A stretch of 37,524 nt of DNA from assembly GCF_004795015.1 (NCBI RefSeq), contig NZ_SSBI01000065.1, positions 1 to 37,524 of the forward strand, written 5' to 3'. The notes beneath the pieces are model-generated. The model had not been told where the DNA came from. It saw only the letters and a program-made list of their open reading frames with translations, and did not search any database. The first letter of the stretch is position 1, and each line of letters opens with the position of its first letter. Below, piece after piece: positions 24,843 to 32,434 of this stretch. The translations under genes and the position numbers were made by a program. The stretch is from Streptomyces sp. A1277. Lineage in GTDB: Bacteria; Actinomycetota; Actinomycetes; Streptomycetales; Streptomycetaceae.

Positions 24843-26588
24843 CTACCCGTCGGCGCGGGCGGTCGCGAGCAGTTCCTCCGCGTGGGCGCGGGCCGTCTCG
24901 GAGTCCTCCTGGCCGGCGAGCATCCGGGACAGTTCCCGTACCCGGTCCTCGCCCTCCAGGACGGTGACCCCGCTGCTGGTCACCGAGCCGTCCACGGTCT
25001 TCTCGACCAGCAGCTGCCGGTCGGCGAACGCGGCCACCTGGGGCAGGTGTGTGACGACCACGACCTGGGCCGACCTGGCGAGCTTCGCCAGGCGCCGCCC
25101 GACCTCGACGGCCGCCTTGCCGCCGACCCCCGCGTCGACCTCGTCGAAGAGGTAGGTGGGTACGGGGTCGGAGCCCGCGAACACCACCTCGACGGCGAGC
25201 ATCACCCGGGACAGCTCACCGCCCGAAGCGCCCTTGGCGATCGGCCGGGGCTGGGCACCGGGGTGCGGGGCCAAAAGCAGCTCGACCTCGTCGGCGCCGG
25301 ACGGCCCGTAGGCCACGTCGCGGCCGCCGATCCCGATGCCGGATGCCTCGTCCGCCGCGTCGGTCTGCCGGATGTCGAAGGACACCCGGGCGTGCGGCAT
25401 GGCGAGCGACGCCAGCTCCTCGGTCACCGCTTCGGCGAAGGACGCGGCGGCCGCCGTCCGGGCGTCGGTCAACGCCTGCCCGAGGCCGGAGAGTTCGGCG
25501 CGCAGCGCGTCCCGCTCCGCGGTGAGCTCGCCGATCCGGTCGTCGTCGCCCTCCAGCTCGGTCAGCCGGTCCGCGCCCTCCTGCGCCCAGGCCAGCACGG
25601 CGGTGATGTCCGCGCCGTACTTGCGGGTGAGGCCGGTGAGCGCCGCGCGCCGCTCCTCGACGGCGGCGAGCCGCAGCGGGTCGGCGTCCAGCTGGTCCGC
25701 GTACCCGGACAGTTCGCCCGAGACGTCGGCGAGCAGGATGGAGATCTCCCCGACCCGGTCGGCCAGCGCGGCGAGCGCCGGGTCGTGCGAGCGCACCCCG
25801 TCGAGTGCCTGCGCGGCGGCGGCCACGACGGTCGTCGCGTCGACGGCCTCCGGGTCCTCCGGGTTGCCGGCCAGCGCGGTGTGCGCGAGGGCGGCGGCGG
25901 AGGCCAGGGCGTCGGCGTGGCCGAGGCGCTGGGCCTCGGCGGCCAGCTCCGCGTCCTCGCCGGGCAGCGGTTCGACGGCGGCGATCTCGTTCAGCCCGAA
26001 GCGCAGCAGGTCGGCTTCCTGGGCGCGCTCGCGGGCCCGCGTCGTCAGCTCGTCCAGCTCCCCGGCGACGTCCCGCAGCCGCCGGTAGGCCGCCGCGTAC
26101 TTGGCCAGGGGCACGGCGACGCCGTCGCCCGCGTACCGGTCGAGGGCCTGGCGCTGCCGGGCCGGCTTGAGGAGGCCCTGCTGATCGGTCTGGCCGTGCA
26201 CGGCGACGAGTTCGTCGGCCAGCTCGGACAGCACGCCCACCGGCACGGATCTGCCGCCGAGGTGCGCCCGGGAGCGCCCTTCGGCGGAGACGGTACGGCT
26301 GATGAGCAGCGCACCGTCCTCGACCTCGGCCCCGGCCTCCTCGGCCCGGACCGCCACCGCGTCGCCCTCGGCCACCGTGATCCGGCCCTCGACGACCGCG
26401 GCCTTGGCGCCGATCCGCACCAGGGCGGGGTCGGCGCGCCCGCCGAGCAGCAGCCCCAGGCTGGTGACGACCATGGTCTTGCCGGCGCCGGTCTCGCCCG
26501 TCACCGCGGTGAAACCGGGTGACAGCTCCACCACCGCGTCGTCGATGACCCCGAGCGACCGTATCCGCATCTCCTCCAACACGGACAT
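24843..26588 (-). CDS. recN: DNA repair protein RecN
   Basis: RecN is an SMC-like ATPase that helps repair double-strand breaks. The 581-residue product has the N-terminal ATPase half with Walker A GETGAGKTM (about residues 35-43), a long Ala/Glu/Arg-rich coiled-coil centre, and the C-terminal half with the ABC signature GASGGELSRVMLAVE and Walker B YLFDEVDAGVGG. The start is ambiguous: ATG 26588 is used here; ATG 26594 (weak GGGAA upstream) and ATG 26573 are alternatives. It follows nadK by 74 bp in the tlyA-nadK-recN order, conserved in many Gram-positive bacteria. Confidence 0.95.
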   Translation of the reverse strand: MSVLEEMRIRSLGVIDDAVVELSPGFTAVTGETGAGKTMVVTSLGLLLGGRADPALVRIGAKAAVVEGRITVAEGDAVAVRAEEAGAEVEDGALLISRTVSAEGRSRAHLGGRSVPVGVLSELADELVAVHGQTDQQGLLKPARQRQALDRYAGDGVAVPLAKYAAAYRRLRDVAGELDELTTRARERAQEADLLRFGLNEIAAVEPLPGEDAELAAEAQRLGHADALASAAALAHTALAGNPEDPEAVDATTVVAAAAQALDGVRSHDPALAALADRVGEISILLADVSGELSGYADQLDADPLRLAAVEERRAALTGLTRKYGADITAVLAWAQEGADRLTELEGDDDRIGELTAERDALRAELSGLGQALTDARTAAAASFAEAVTEELASLAMPHARVSFDIRQTDAADEASGIGIGGRDVAYGPSGADEVELLLAPHPGAQPRPIAKGASGGELSRVMLAVEVVFAGSDPVPTYLFDEVDAGVGGKAAVEVGRRLAKLARSAQVVVVTHLPQVAAFADRQLLVEKTVDGSVTSSGVTVLEGEDRVRELSRMLAGQEDSETARAHAEELLATARADG

Positions 26589-26662
26589 GACCATACGAGG
26601 TTTCCCGGCCCGCGTGCACACGGGCCACGGCCGGGACGCCGGATCGTCCGGCCCGCCCGGGG

Positions 26663-27568
26663 TCAGTGGGGCGCGCCCCGCCACCCCGACACCGGCAGGG
26701 CGAACTTGGCGACCAGCCGGTCCGTGAAGGACGCCTGGTGCAGCCGGGCCAGCCGTACCGGCACGGCACCGCGCCGCACCTCGACCCGCGCCCCCGAGGG
26801 CAGCTCGACGGTCCTGCGCCCGTCGCACCACAGCACCCCGTGCGGGGTGTGCGGCTGGACCTCGACGGCGAGCACCGAGGTCGGCGACGTCACCAGCGGC
26901 TTGGCGAAGAGCGCGTGGGCGCTGATCGGGACCATGAGCAGCGCCTCGACCTCGGGCCAGACGACGGGGCCGCCGGCCGAGAAGGCGTACGCGGTCGAGC
27001 CGGTGGGCGTCGCGCACACGATGCCGTCGCAGCCGAAGCCGGTCACCGGGCGGCCGTCGATCTCCAGGACCACTTCGAGCATCCGCTCGGGCGACACCTT
27101 CTGCACGGCCGCCTCGTTGAGCGCCCAGTCGGTGTGGACGACGTCGCCGTTGCTGTGCACCAGGACGTCGATCGTCATGCGCTCCTCGACCGTGTACGCC
27201 CGGGTGACGACCCGGTCGACGACCTTGTCGAGGTCGTCGCGCTCGGCCTCCGCGAGGAAGCCGACCCGGCCGAGGTTGACGCCGAGCATCGGCACCCCGG
27301 AGGCGCGCGAGAGTTCGGCGCCGCGCAGCAGGGTTCCGTCGCCGCCCAGCACGATCAGGAGCTCGCAGCCGTTCAGCACCTCGGGCGTGGCGTCGGTGAC
27401 GGTCTCGACGGACGCCGGCAGCGGCAGGTCGGCCGCCTCCGTCGCCAGGACCCGTACGCCCAGGCCGTTGCGGAGCAGGCCCTGCACCACGAGTTCGGCG
27501 CTGCGGATCGCGGCCGGGCGGCCGGTGTGCGCCAAAAGGAAGACTGTACGTGCCGCATTCGTCGTCAA
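26663..27568 (-). CDS. nadK: NAD kinase
   Basis: NadK phosphorylates NAD to NADP. The 301-residue product carries the diagnostic GGDGT motif (VLGGDGTLLRGAEL), the NxGxxGFL block (GVNLGRVGFLAEAE) and CATPTGSTAYAFSAGGP. The start is TTG 27568, which overlaps the tlyA stop as TTGA and has GGAGGGG 5 bases upstream, so it is well supported despite the rare codon. It uses the NAD made by the salvage operon at 5.4-8.9 kb, although the two operons are unlinked. Confidence 0.96.
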   Translation of the reverse strand: MTTNAARTVFLLAHTGRPAAIRSAELVVQGLLRNGLGVRVLATEAADLPLPASVETVTDATPEVLNGCELLIVLGGDGTLLRGAELSRASGVPMLGVNLGRVGFLAEAERDDLDKVVDRVVTRAYTVEERMTIDVLVHSNGDVVHTDWALNEAAVQKVSPERMLEVVLEIDGRPVTGFGCDGIVCATPTGSTAYAFSAGGPVVWPEVEALLMVPISAHALFAKPLVTSPTSVLAVEVQPHTPHGVLWCDGRRTVELPSGARVEVRRGAVPVRLARLHQASFTDRLVAKFALPVSGWRGAPH

Positions 27569-28380
27569 CGAGGCCCCTCCGCCACTGCACGGTCGACATC
27601 CGCGGGATCCAGTTCAGGTGCTCCGGCCCGCAGCCAAAGAAAGTACTCGACGTTCCCCGACGGCCCGGGCAGCGGGCTCGCCGTCACGCCCCGGACCCCC
27701 AGGCCCAGCGCCCACGCCCGGCGGGCCACCTCGCGTACCGCCTCGGCGCGCAGTTCGGGGCTGCGCACCACGCCACCGCTGCCGAGGCGTTCCTTGCCGA
27801 CCTCGAACTGCGGTTTGACCATGAGGACCAGGTCGGCGTCGGGGGCGGCGCAGCGGACCAGGGCCGGCAGGACGAGCCCGAGCGGGATGAACGACAGGTC
27901 GCCCACCACCAGGTCCACCGGCTCGCCGTCGATCGCCTCCAGGGTCAGTTCGCGCACGTTGGTGCGGTCCTTGACGGTGACGCGCGCGTCGGACTGGAGC
28001 GACCAGGCGAGCTGCCCGTAGCCCACGTCCACGGCGACGACGCGGGCGGCCCCGGCGCGCAGCAGCACATCGGTGAACCCGCCGGTCGACGCCCCGGCGT
28101 CCAGCACCCGCCGCCCCTCGACCTCGAGCCCGAGCGGGACGAAGGCGGCGAGGGCGCCCGCGAGCTTGTGGCCGCCGCGCGAGACGTACTCGGGGTCGCT
28201 GTCGTCCTTGGTGACGACGACGGCGGCGCTGGTCTCGACCTGGGTGGCCGGTTTGGTCGCGGTGTTGCCGCCGACGGTCACCCGGCCCGCCGCGATCAGC
28301 TGGCTCGCGTGCTCGCGCGAGCGGGCCAGCTTCCGGCGTACCAGCTCGGCGTCCAGACGGCGACGGGCGACTCCTGCCAC
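27565..28380 (-). CDS. tlyA: TlyA family rRNA 2'-O-methyltransferase
   Basis: TlyA methylates 2'-hydroxyls of 16S and/or 23S rRNA using SAM; in mycobacteria loss gives capreomycin resistance. The 271-residue product has an N-terminal S4 RNA-binding domain (RRLDAELVRRKLARSREHAS, residues ~7-60), then an RrmJ/FtsJ-type Rossmann fold with SAM-binding LDAGASTGGFTDVLL and the catalytic-type residues in RGGHKL, GDLSF and MVKPQFE. GTG 28380 has AGGAG 11 bases upstream. It precedes nadK with a 4-base overlap. Confidence 0.94.
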   Translation of the reverse strand: MAGVARRRLDAELVRRKLARSREHASQLIAAGRVTVGGNTATKPATQVETSAAVVVTKDDSDPEYVSRGGHKLAGALAAFVPLGLEVEGRRVLDAGASTGGFTDVLLRAGAARVVAVDVGYGQLAWSLQSDARVTVKDRTNVRELTLEAIDGEPVDLVVGDLSFIPLGLVLPALVRCAAPDADLVLMVKPQFEVGKERLGSGGVVRSPELRAEAVREVARRAWALGLGVRGVTASPLPGPSGNVEYFLWLRAGAPELDPADVDRAVAEGPR

Positions 28381-28387
28381 GTTCGGT

Positions 28388-28669
28388 TCAGCTCCTGTGG
28401 TTGTACGAGGGCATCGGTGCGGGTACCGGTGCGGGTGCGGGCCCGGCGTCCAGCGCGCTCAGCGCCTCGCGCAGGCCCCGGTGTACATCCTCGTACACCT
28501 CGGTGTGTCCGTCCGCCGACAGGTGGTCGGCATCGGCCAGCCGCTCCAGCAGGACGTCCACTCCGACGTTGCCGGTCGGGGCCCGTACGACACCGAGCGG
28601 CGCGGGCCCCGCGGGCTCGGCCGGCTCCGGCGGGGCGCCCGTCTCGGGATCGGGCATCGGGTCGCTCAT
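28388..28669 (-). CDS. Small conserved hypothetical protein
   Basis: A 93-residue protein I cannot name. The N-terminal 25 residues are Pro/Glu-rich, the middle (about 30-75: GNVGVDVLLERLADADHLS, then EVYEDVHRGLREALSALD) is a predicted helical core of a kind seen upstream of tlyA in actinobacteria, and the C-terminus is Pro/Ala repeats. ATG 28669 has no ribosome site but TAGCGT lies 7 bases before it, so the mRNA may be leaderless. It ends 7 bp before tlyA and is probably cotranscribed with it. Confidence 0.75.
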   Translation of the reverse strand: MSDPMPDPETGAPPEPAEPAGPAPLGVVRAPTGNVGVDVLLERLADADHLSADGHTEVYEDVHRGLREALSALDAGPAPAPVPAPMPSYNHRS

Positions 28670-28712
28670 GCGGGAAACGCTACCGCGTGGGGCTGGGGTA
28701 CCGTCGATCACG
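28670..28712. promoter_or_regulatory. 43-bp divergent promoter region for two leaderless genes
   Basis: Only 43 bp separate the two divergent starts. TAGCGT on the minus strand (28677-28682) and TACCGT on the plus strand (28699-28704) each sit 7-8 bases before their ATG, the spacing of leaderless Streptomyces transcripts. The -35 of each would overlap the -10 of the other. Confidence 0.5.
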
Positions 28713-29060
28713 ATGGCGACCATGGCGGAGTGCCGCAGCGCACTCGACAGACTTTCCGACAACCTCGCGGGGGCCGACGGCGGCGTGCGCCGCGCGGCCG
28801 GCCTGGACCGCTCGCTCAGCTGCCACATCAAGGACCTGGACATCACGTTCACCGGACGCCTCTCCGGCGGCCGCATCCAGGTCCTGGACACGCTGGAGGG
28901 CCCACCCCGCGACAAGGCCGAGATCCGCCTCGCGATGACCGGCGACGACCTGGTCGCCATGGTGAACGGCGACCTGAACTTCGCGAAGGCGTGGGCAGCG
29001 GGCCGAGTCCGCCTGGAGGCCGGCTTCCGGGACCTGCTGAAACTGAAGTCACTGCTGTAG
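28713..29060 (+). CDS. SCP2 sterol-transfer-like domain protein
   Basis: The 115-residue product resembles a stand-alone SCP2-type lipid-binding domain: an N-terminal helix, an LSCHIKDLDITFTGRLSGG sheet region and the characteristic end AEIRLAMTGDDLVAMVNGDLNFAKAWAAGRV ... GFRDLLKLKSLL, where SCP2 domains bind hydrophobic ligands. No signal peptide or membrane segment. ATG 28713 is used; a second ATG at 28722 is possible. The likely promoter gives a leaderless message. Ligand and role are unknown. Confidence 0.85.
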   Translation: MATMAECRSALDRLSDNLAGADGGVRRAAGLDRSLSCHIKDLDITFTGRLSGGRIQVLDTLEGPPRDKAEIRLAMTGDDLVAMVNGDLNFAKAWAAGRVRLEAGFRDLLKLKSLL

Positions 29061-29073
29061 CCGCACCCCATCG

Positions 29074-29161
29074 AGCCCGTCCGGCGCTTGAGGACGTCTT
29101 GGAGCCCAGCGGGCAAAACCACACCAGCCGGCAAAACCCAGCCCGTCCGGTGCTTGAGGAC
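29074..29161. repeat. Pair of Streptomyces intergenic repeat elements
   Basis: CCCGTCCGGCGCTTGAGGAC (29076-29095) recurs at 29142-29161 with one change (G-C to G-T at the tenth/eleventh base). This short element is familiar to me from many Streptomyces intergenic regions, usually near gene ends. Here both lie in the 125-bp gap between two convergent genes. Confidence 0.7.
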
Positions 29162-29185
29162 AGAGCCAGGGCCGGGGGGCCAGGG

Positions 29186-30118
29186 TCACACCGCCAGAGA
29201 CCCGCGCGCTCCGCGCGCCCGCGCGGCCGGCACCACCAACGGCGTCCCCGTCTCCGGATCGGAGATCACCTGGCACCGCAGCCCGAACACCCGCTCCACC
29301 AGTTCCGCGGTGACGATCTCCCCGGGCGCCCCCTCCGCGACGACCTCCCCGCCCCGCATCGCGATGAGATGCGTGGCGTAGCGCGCCGCGTGGTTCAGGT
29401 CGTGCAGGACGGCCACCAGCGTGCGCCCCTGCGTCTCGTGCAGTTCGGCGCACAGGTCGAGGACGTCGATCTGGTGCTGGATGTCGAGGTACGTCGTCGG
29501 CTCGTCCAGGAGCAGCAGCGGCGTCTGCTGGGCGAGGGCCATCGCGATCCAGACCCGCTGGCGCTGACCGCCGGACAATTCATCGACATAGCGATCGGCG
29601 AGTTCACCGACGCCGGTCGACGCCATCGACTCCTCGACCACGCGTTCGTCCTCGGGCGACCACTGCCGCAGCAGCCCCTGGTGCGGGTAGCGTCCCCGGG
29701 CCACGAGGTCCGCGACGGTGATGCCGTCCGGTGCGATCGAGGACTGGGGCAGCAGGCCCAGGGTCTTCGCGACCTTCCTCGCGGGCAGGCCGTGGATCGA
29801 CTGCCCGTCCAGCAGCACCTGCCCGCGGCTCGGCTTCAGCATCCGCGAGAGCGCCCGCAGCAAGGTCGACTTGCCGCAGGCGTTGGGGCCGACGATCACG
29901 GTGAACGAGTGGTCGGGTATCTCGACCGAGAGGTTCTCCGCGATGACCCGCTGGTCGTATCCGAGGGTCACCTTGTCCGCGGTGAGGCGCTGCATGGTCG
30001 TACTCCGGGGGTCGGACGGTTCGATGGGGCCGGCAGAGGCGGCGGGGACGGCGGCGGCGGCCGGCTGGGCAGAGGCGGCGGGCTCGGCAGAGGCGGCGGG
30101 CTCGGCGGCGGCCTTCAT
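29186..30118 (-). CDS. Ferric-siderophore ABC transporter ATP-binding protein (FepC/FecE type)
   Basis: This ATPase drives import of ferric siderophores. It has Walker A GPNACGKSTLL, Q-loop LLPQSS, signature LSGGQRQRVWIAMAL, Walker B LLLLDEPTTYLD and the switch His in VLHDLNHA. The start is uncertain: ATG 30118 overlaps the permease stop (ATGA) but adds 41 residues of Ala/Pro/Glu repeat encoded by 18-bp units (30069-30104); ATG 29995 has GGAG 7 bases upstream and gives a 269-residue protein starting QRLTADKVTLGYDQ, the normal FepC length. It is the third gene of the iron operon. Confidence 0.93.
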   Translation of the reverse strand: MKAAAEPAASAEPAASAQPAAAAVPAASAGPIEPSDPRSTTMQRLTADKVTLGYDQRVIAENLSVEIPDHSFTVIVGPNACGKSTLLRALSRMLKPSRGQVLLDGQSIHGLPARKVAKTLGLLPQSSIAPDGITVADLVARGRYPHQGLLRQWSPEDERVVEESMASTGVGELADRYVDELSGGQRQRVWIAMALAQQTPLLLLDEPTTYLDIQHQIDVLDLCAELHETQGRTLVAVLHDLNHAARYATHLIAMRGGEVVAEGAPGEIVTAELVERVFGLRCQVISDPETGTPLVVPAARARGARGSLAV

Positions 30119-31188
30119 ATGCGGCCCGCCTTGCGCTCGGTCACCAGGAGCCACACCAGGTAGCAGCCGCCCAGCACCCCGGTGACGACGCCGACGGGCA
30201 GCTGCCGGTCTCCGAACGCGTCGAGCGCGATCCAGTCGGCGACGAGCAGCAGCGCCGCGCCCATGACGGTCGCGGCCACCAGGTTGGGGCCCGTGGAGCG
30301 GGTGAGCCGGCGCGCCAGCTGGGGGGCGCTCAGCGAGATGAACGCGATGGGTCCGGCGGCGGCCGTGGCGACGGCGACGAGCAGGACGGCGGAGCCCATG
30401 AGGAGGAGGCGGGTGCGTTCGACCCGCACGCCGAGCGCGTACGCGGCGTCGTCGCCCATCTCCATGACCCGCAGGGCCGGCCCGTGCCCGTACACCAGCG
30501 GGAGCAGCACGGCGCAGACGACGAGCAGGGGCCAGACCTGCGCCCAGTCCCGGCCGTCGAGGGAGCCGGTCATCCAGACGACGGCACGCGTCGCGTCGAC
30601 CAGGTCGGCCTTGGTGATCAGGTACTGGGTCGCGGCGGTCAGCATCGCGGCCGCGCCGATGCCGACCAGGACGAGCCGGAAGCCGTGCACGCCGCGCTTC
30701 CAGGCGAGCAGGTAGACGGCGACACCGGTCAGCAGGCCGCCGGTGACCGCCCCGGCCGAGACCGCCGCCGCGCTGCCCTGGAACAGGACGATCACGGTGA
30801 GCGCGCCGACCGTGGCGCCCTGGCCGAAGCCGAGGACGTCGGGGCTGCCGAGCGGGTTGCGGGAGATGGTCTGGAAGACGGCGCCGCCGGCCCCGAGCGC
30901 CGCGCCGACGAGGAGTCCGACGAGCACCCGCGGCAGCCGCAGGTCCGTGACGATGAACTCCTGCTGGAAGGTGCCGTGGCCGAAGAGCGTGGTGACGACC
31001 TCGCCGGGCGTCATCGAGAAGTCGCCGCTGCCGATGAGGACGACCGCGGCCCCGGCCGCGACGACGGCCAGGAGCAGGATCACCAGGGCCGCCCGGACGT
31101 TCATCCGGAACGAGTACCCGCCGGGTGTGCGCACGGCGCGCACCGGACGGCCGCCGCGCGCCGACCCCTTCGTGGTCGTGGCCTTCAC
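30115..31188 (-). CDS. FecCD-family iron-siderophore permease (second)
   Basis: One of two integral membrane subunits of the importer. The 357-residue product has a cytoplasmic Arg/Gly-rich N-terminus and about ten membrane helices, with the BtuC/FecCD motifs LRLPRVLVGLLVGAALGAGGAVFQTISRNPLGSPDVLGFGQGA and, near the end, GPIAFISLSAPQLARRL (the ATPase-contact loop). GTG 31188 overlaps the first permease stop (GTGA) and ATGA links it to the ATPase, so all three subunits are translationally coupled. Confidence 0.94.
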   Translation of the reverse strand: MKATTTKGSARGGRPVRAVRTPGGYSFRMNVRAALVILLLAVVAAGAAVVLIGSGDFSMTPGEVVTTLFGHGTFQQEFIVTDLRLPRVLVGLLVGAALGAGGAVFQTISRNPLGSPDVLGFGQGATVGALTVIVLFQGSAAAVSAGAVTGGLLTGVAVYLLAWKRGVHGFRLVLVGIGAAAMLTAATQYLITKADLVDATRAVVWMTGSLDGRDWAQVWPLLVVCAVLLPLVYGHGPALRVMEMGDDAAYALGVRVERTRLLLMGSAVLLVAVATAAAGPIAFISLSAPQLARRLTRSTGPNLVAATVMGAALLLVADWIALDAFGDRQLPVGVVTGVLGGCYLVWLLVTERKAGRI

Positions 31189-32249
31189 AGCTGGGACATC
31201 CTCTTGCGTCGTACGAGGTGGATGAAGACGGGCCCGCCGATCAGCGCCGTGACGATGCCGACCTGGAGTTCGGACGGGCGGGCGATGACCCGGCCGACCA
31301 CGTCCGCGCCGAGCAGGAGCACCGGGGAGAGCACGGCCGCGTACGGCAGGATCCACCGCAGGTCGGGCCCGGTGAGGGCGCGCACCAGGTGCGGGATCAT
31401 CAGCCCGATGAAGACGATCGGCCCGCACGCGGCGGTGGCCGCCCCGCACAGCAGGGTGACGGCGAGCATCGCGAGGAAGCGGGTCCGGGTGAGGTGGGCG
31501 CCGAGCGCCCGCGCCGTGTCGTCGCCCATCTCCAGGGCGTTGAGCGGGCGCGCGATGAACGCGGTCAGCAGCACGCCCAGCGCGATGAACGGCCACACCT
31601 TGCCGACCGTCTCGGTGTTCGCGGAGGCCAGCGAGCCGACCGTCCAGAACCGCAGCCGGTCCAGCGCCGCCGAGTCCAGCAGCTGTACGGCGTTGACGTA
31701 CCCGTACAGCGCGGCGGTGACGGCCGTCCCGGCGAGCGCGAGGCGCACGGGGGTGGCGGAGCGGCTGCCGCCGAGGAAGTACACGGCCACCGACACGATC
31801 GCGGCACCGGCGAAGGCGAACCAGACGTAACCGGTCAGCGAGGTCACACCGAAGAAGCTGATGGCGGAGACGACGGCGGCCGACGCACCAGCGTTGACGC
31901 CGAGGATGCCGGGCTCCGCGAGGGGGTTGCGGGTCAGCGCCTGCATCACCGCCCCGGCGAGCCCGAGCGCGGCGCCGACGAGCAGCCCGAGCAGGGTGCG
32001 CGGAATGCGCACCTTGCGTACGAGGACGTCGTCGCCGCTGCCCGCGTAGTGGAACAGGCCGTGCCACACGTCGGAGAGGGGCAGCGCCTTGGCACCGATC
32101 GCGATGCTCGCGAAGCACACCAGCACGAGGACGGCCACGGCCACCAGGAGCCCCGCCGCTCGCGCCGCGTGACGCCTGCGGGGGGCGGCGGCCTTGTCCG
32201 GCGCGGCTATCGGGCCGGGACTGGAATCCGGGGGACTTTCAACCAACAC
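31185..32249 (-). CDS. FecCD-family iron-siderophore permease (first)
   Basis: The 354-residue product has about ten membrane helices and the FecCD blocks VRIPRTLLGLLVGAALGLAGAVMQALTRNPLAEPGILGVNAGAS and GPIVFIGLMIPHLVRAL. It pairs with the following permease as a heterodimer. GTG 32249 has no ribosome site; a TAGGCT inside the iron box just upstream could be a -10, so the transcript is probably leaderless or nearly so. It opens the operon. No substrate-binding lipoprotein gene accompanies it in the window. Confidence 0.93.
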   Translation of the reverse strand: MLVESPPDSSPGPIAAPDKAAAPRRRHAARAAGLLVAVAVLVLVCFASIAIGAKALPLSDVWHGLFHYAGSGDDVLVRKVRIPRTLLGLLVGAALGLAGAVMQALTRNPLAEPGILGVNAGASAAVVSAISFFGVTSLTGYVWFAFAGAAIVSVAVYFLGGSRSATPVRLALAGTAVTAALYGYVNAVQLLDSAALDRLRFWTVGSLASANTETVGKVWPFIALGVLLTAFIARPLNALEMGDDTARALGAHLTRTRFLAMLAVTLLCGAATAACGPIVFIGLMIPHLVRALTGPDLRWILPYAAVLSPVLLLGADVVGRVIARPSELQVGIVTALIGGPVFIHLVRRKRMSQL

Positions 32250-32253
32250 TCGG

Positions 32254-32272
32254 TTAGGTTAGCCTACCCAGC
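32254..32272. promoter_or_regulatory. Iron box (DtxR/DmdR-type operator)
   Basis: TTAGGTTAGCCTACCCAGC agrees with the DtxR/DmdR consensus TTAGGTTAGSCTAACCTAA at 15 of 19 positions, with a perfect left half. It lies 4 bases before the first permease start and covers the likely -10. Iron-loaded DmdR1/DtxR would repress the importer. Protein identity is inferred. Confidence 0.8.
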
Positions 32273-32306
32273 CTCCCGGGCCCCCGGCCCGGCCCTCCCC
32301 CGGCCA

Positions 32307-32394
32307 CCTGCCCTTTCGGCCCGCTCGCCGCCGACCCTGCGCCTTCGGCCCGCTCGCCGCCGGCCCTGCGCCTCGGCCCGCTCGCCGCCGGCCA
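32307..32394. repeat. Tandem array, ~29-bp unit, three copies plus a partial
   Basis: Units at 32307-32335, 32336-32364 and 32365-32394 share CGGCCCGCTCGCCGCCG preceded by CCTGC; a degenerate fourth copy begins at 32395. The array lies between the HAD-gene terminator and the iron box. Confidence 0.88.
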
Positions 32395-32409
32395 CCTGCG
32401 CTCTCGGTC

Positions 32410-32430
32410 GGCCCGCCCGCCACGCGGGCC
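32410..32430 (-). terminator. Terminator after the HAD phosphatase
   Basis: GGCCCGC (32410-32416) pairs with GCGGGCC (32424-32430) across a 7-base loop, 5 bp past the stop codon. Confidence 0.55.
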
Positions 32431-32434
32431 GCTC

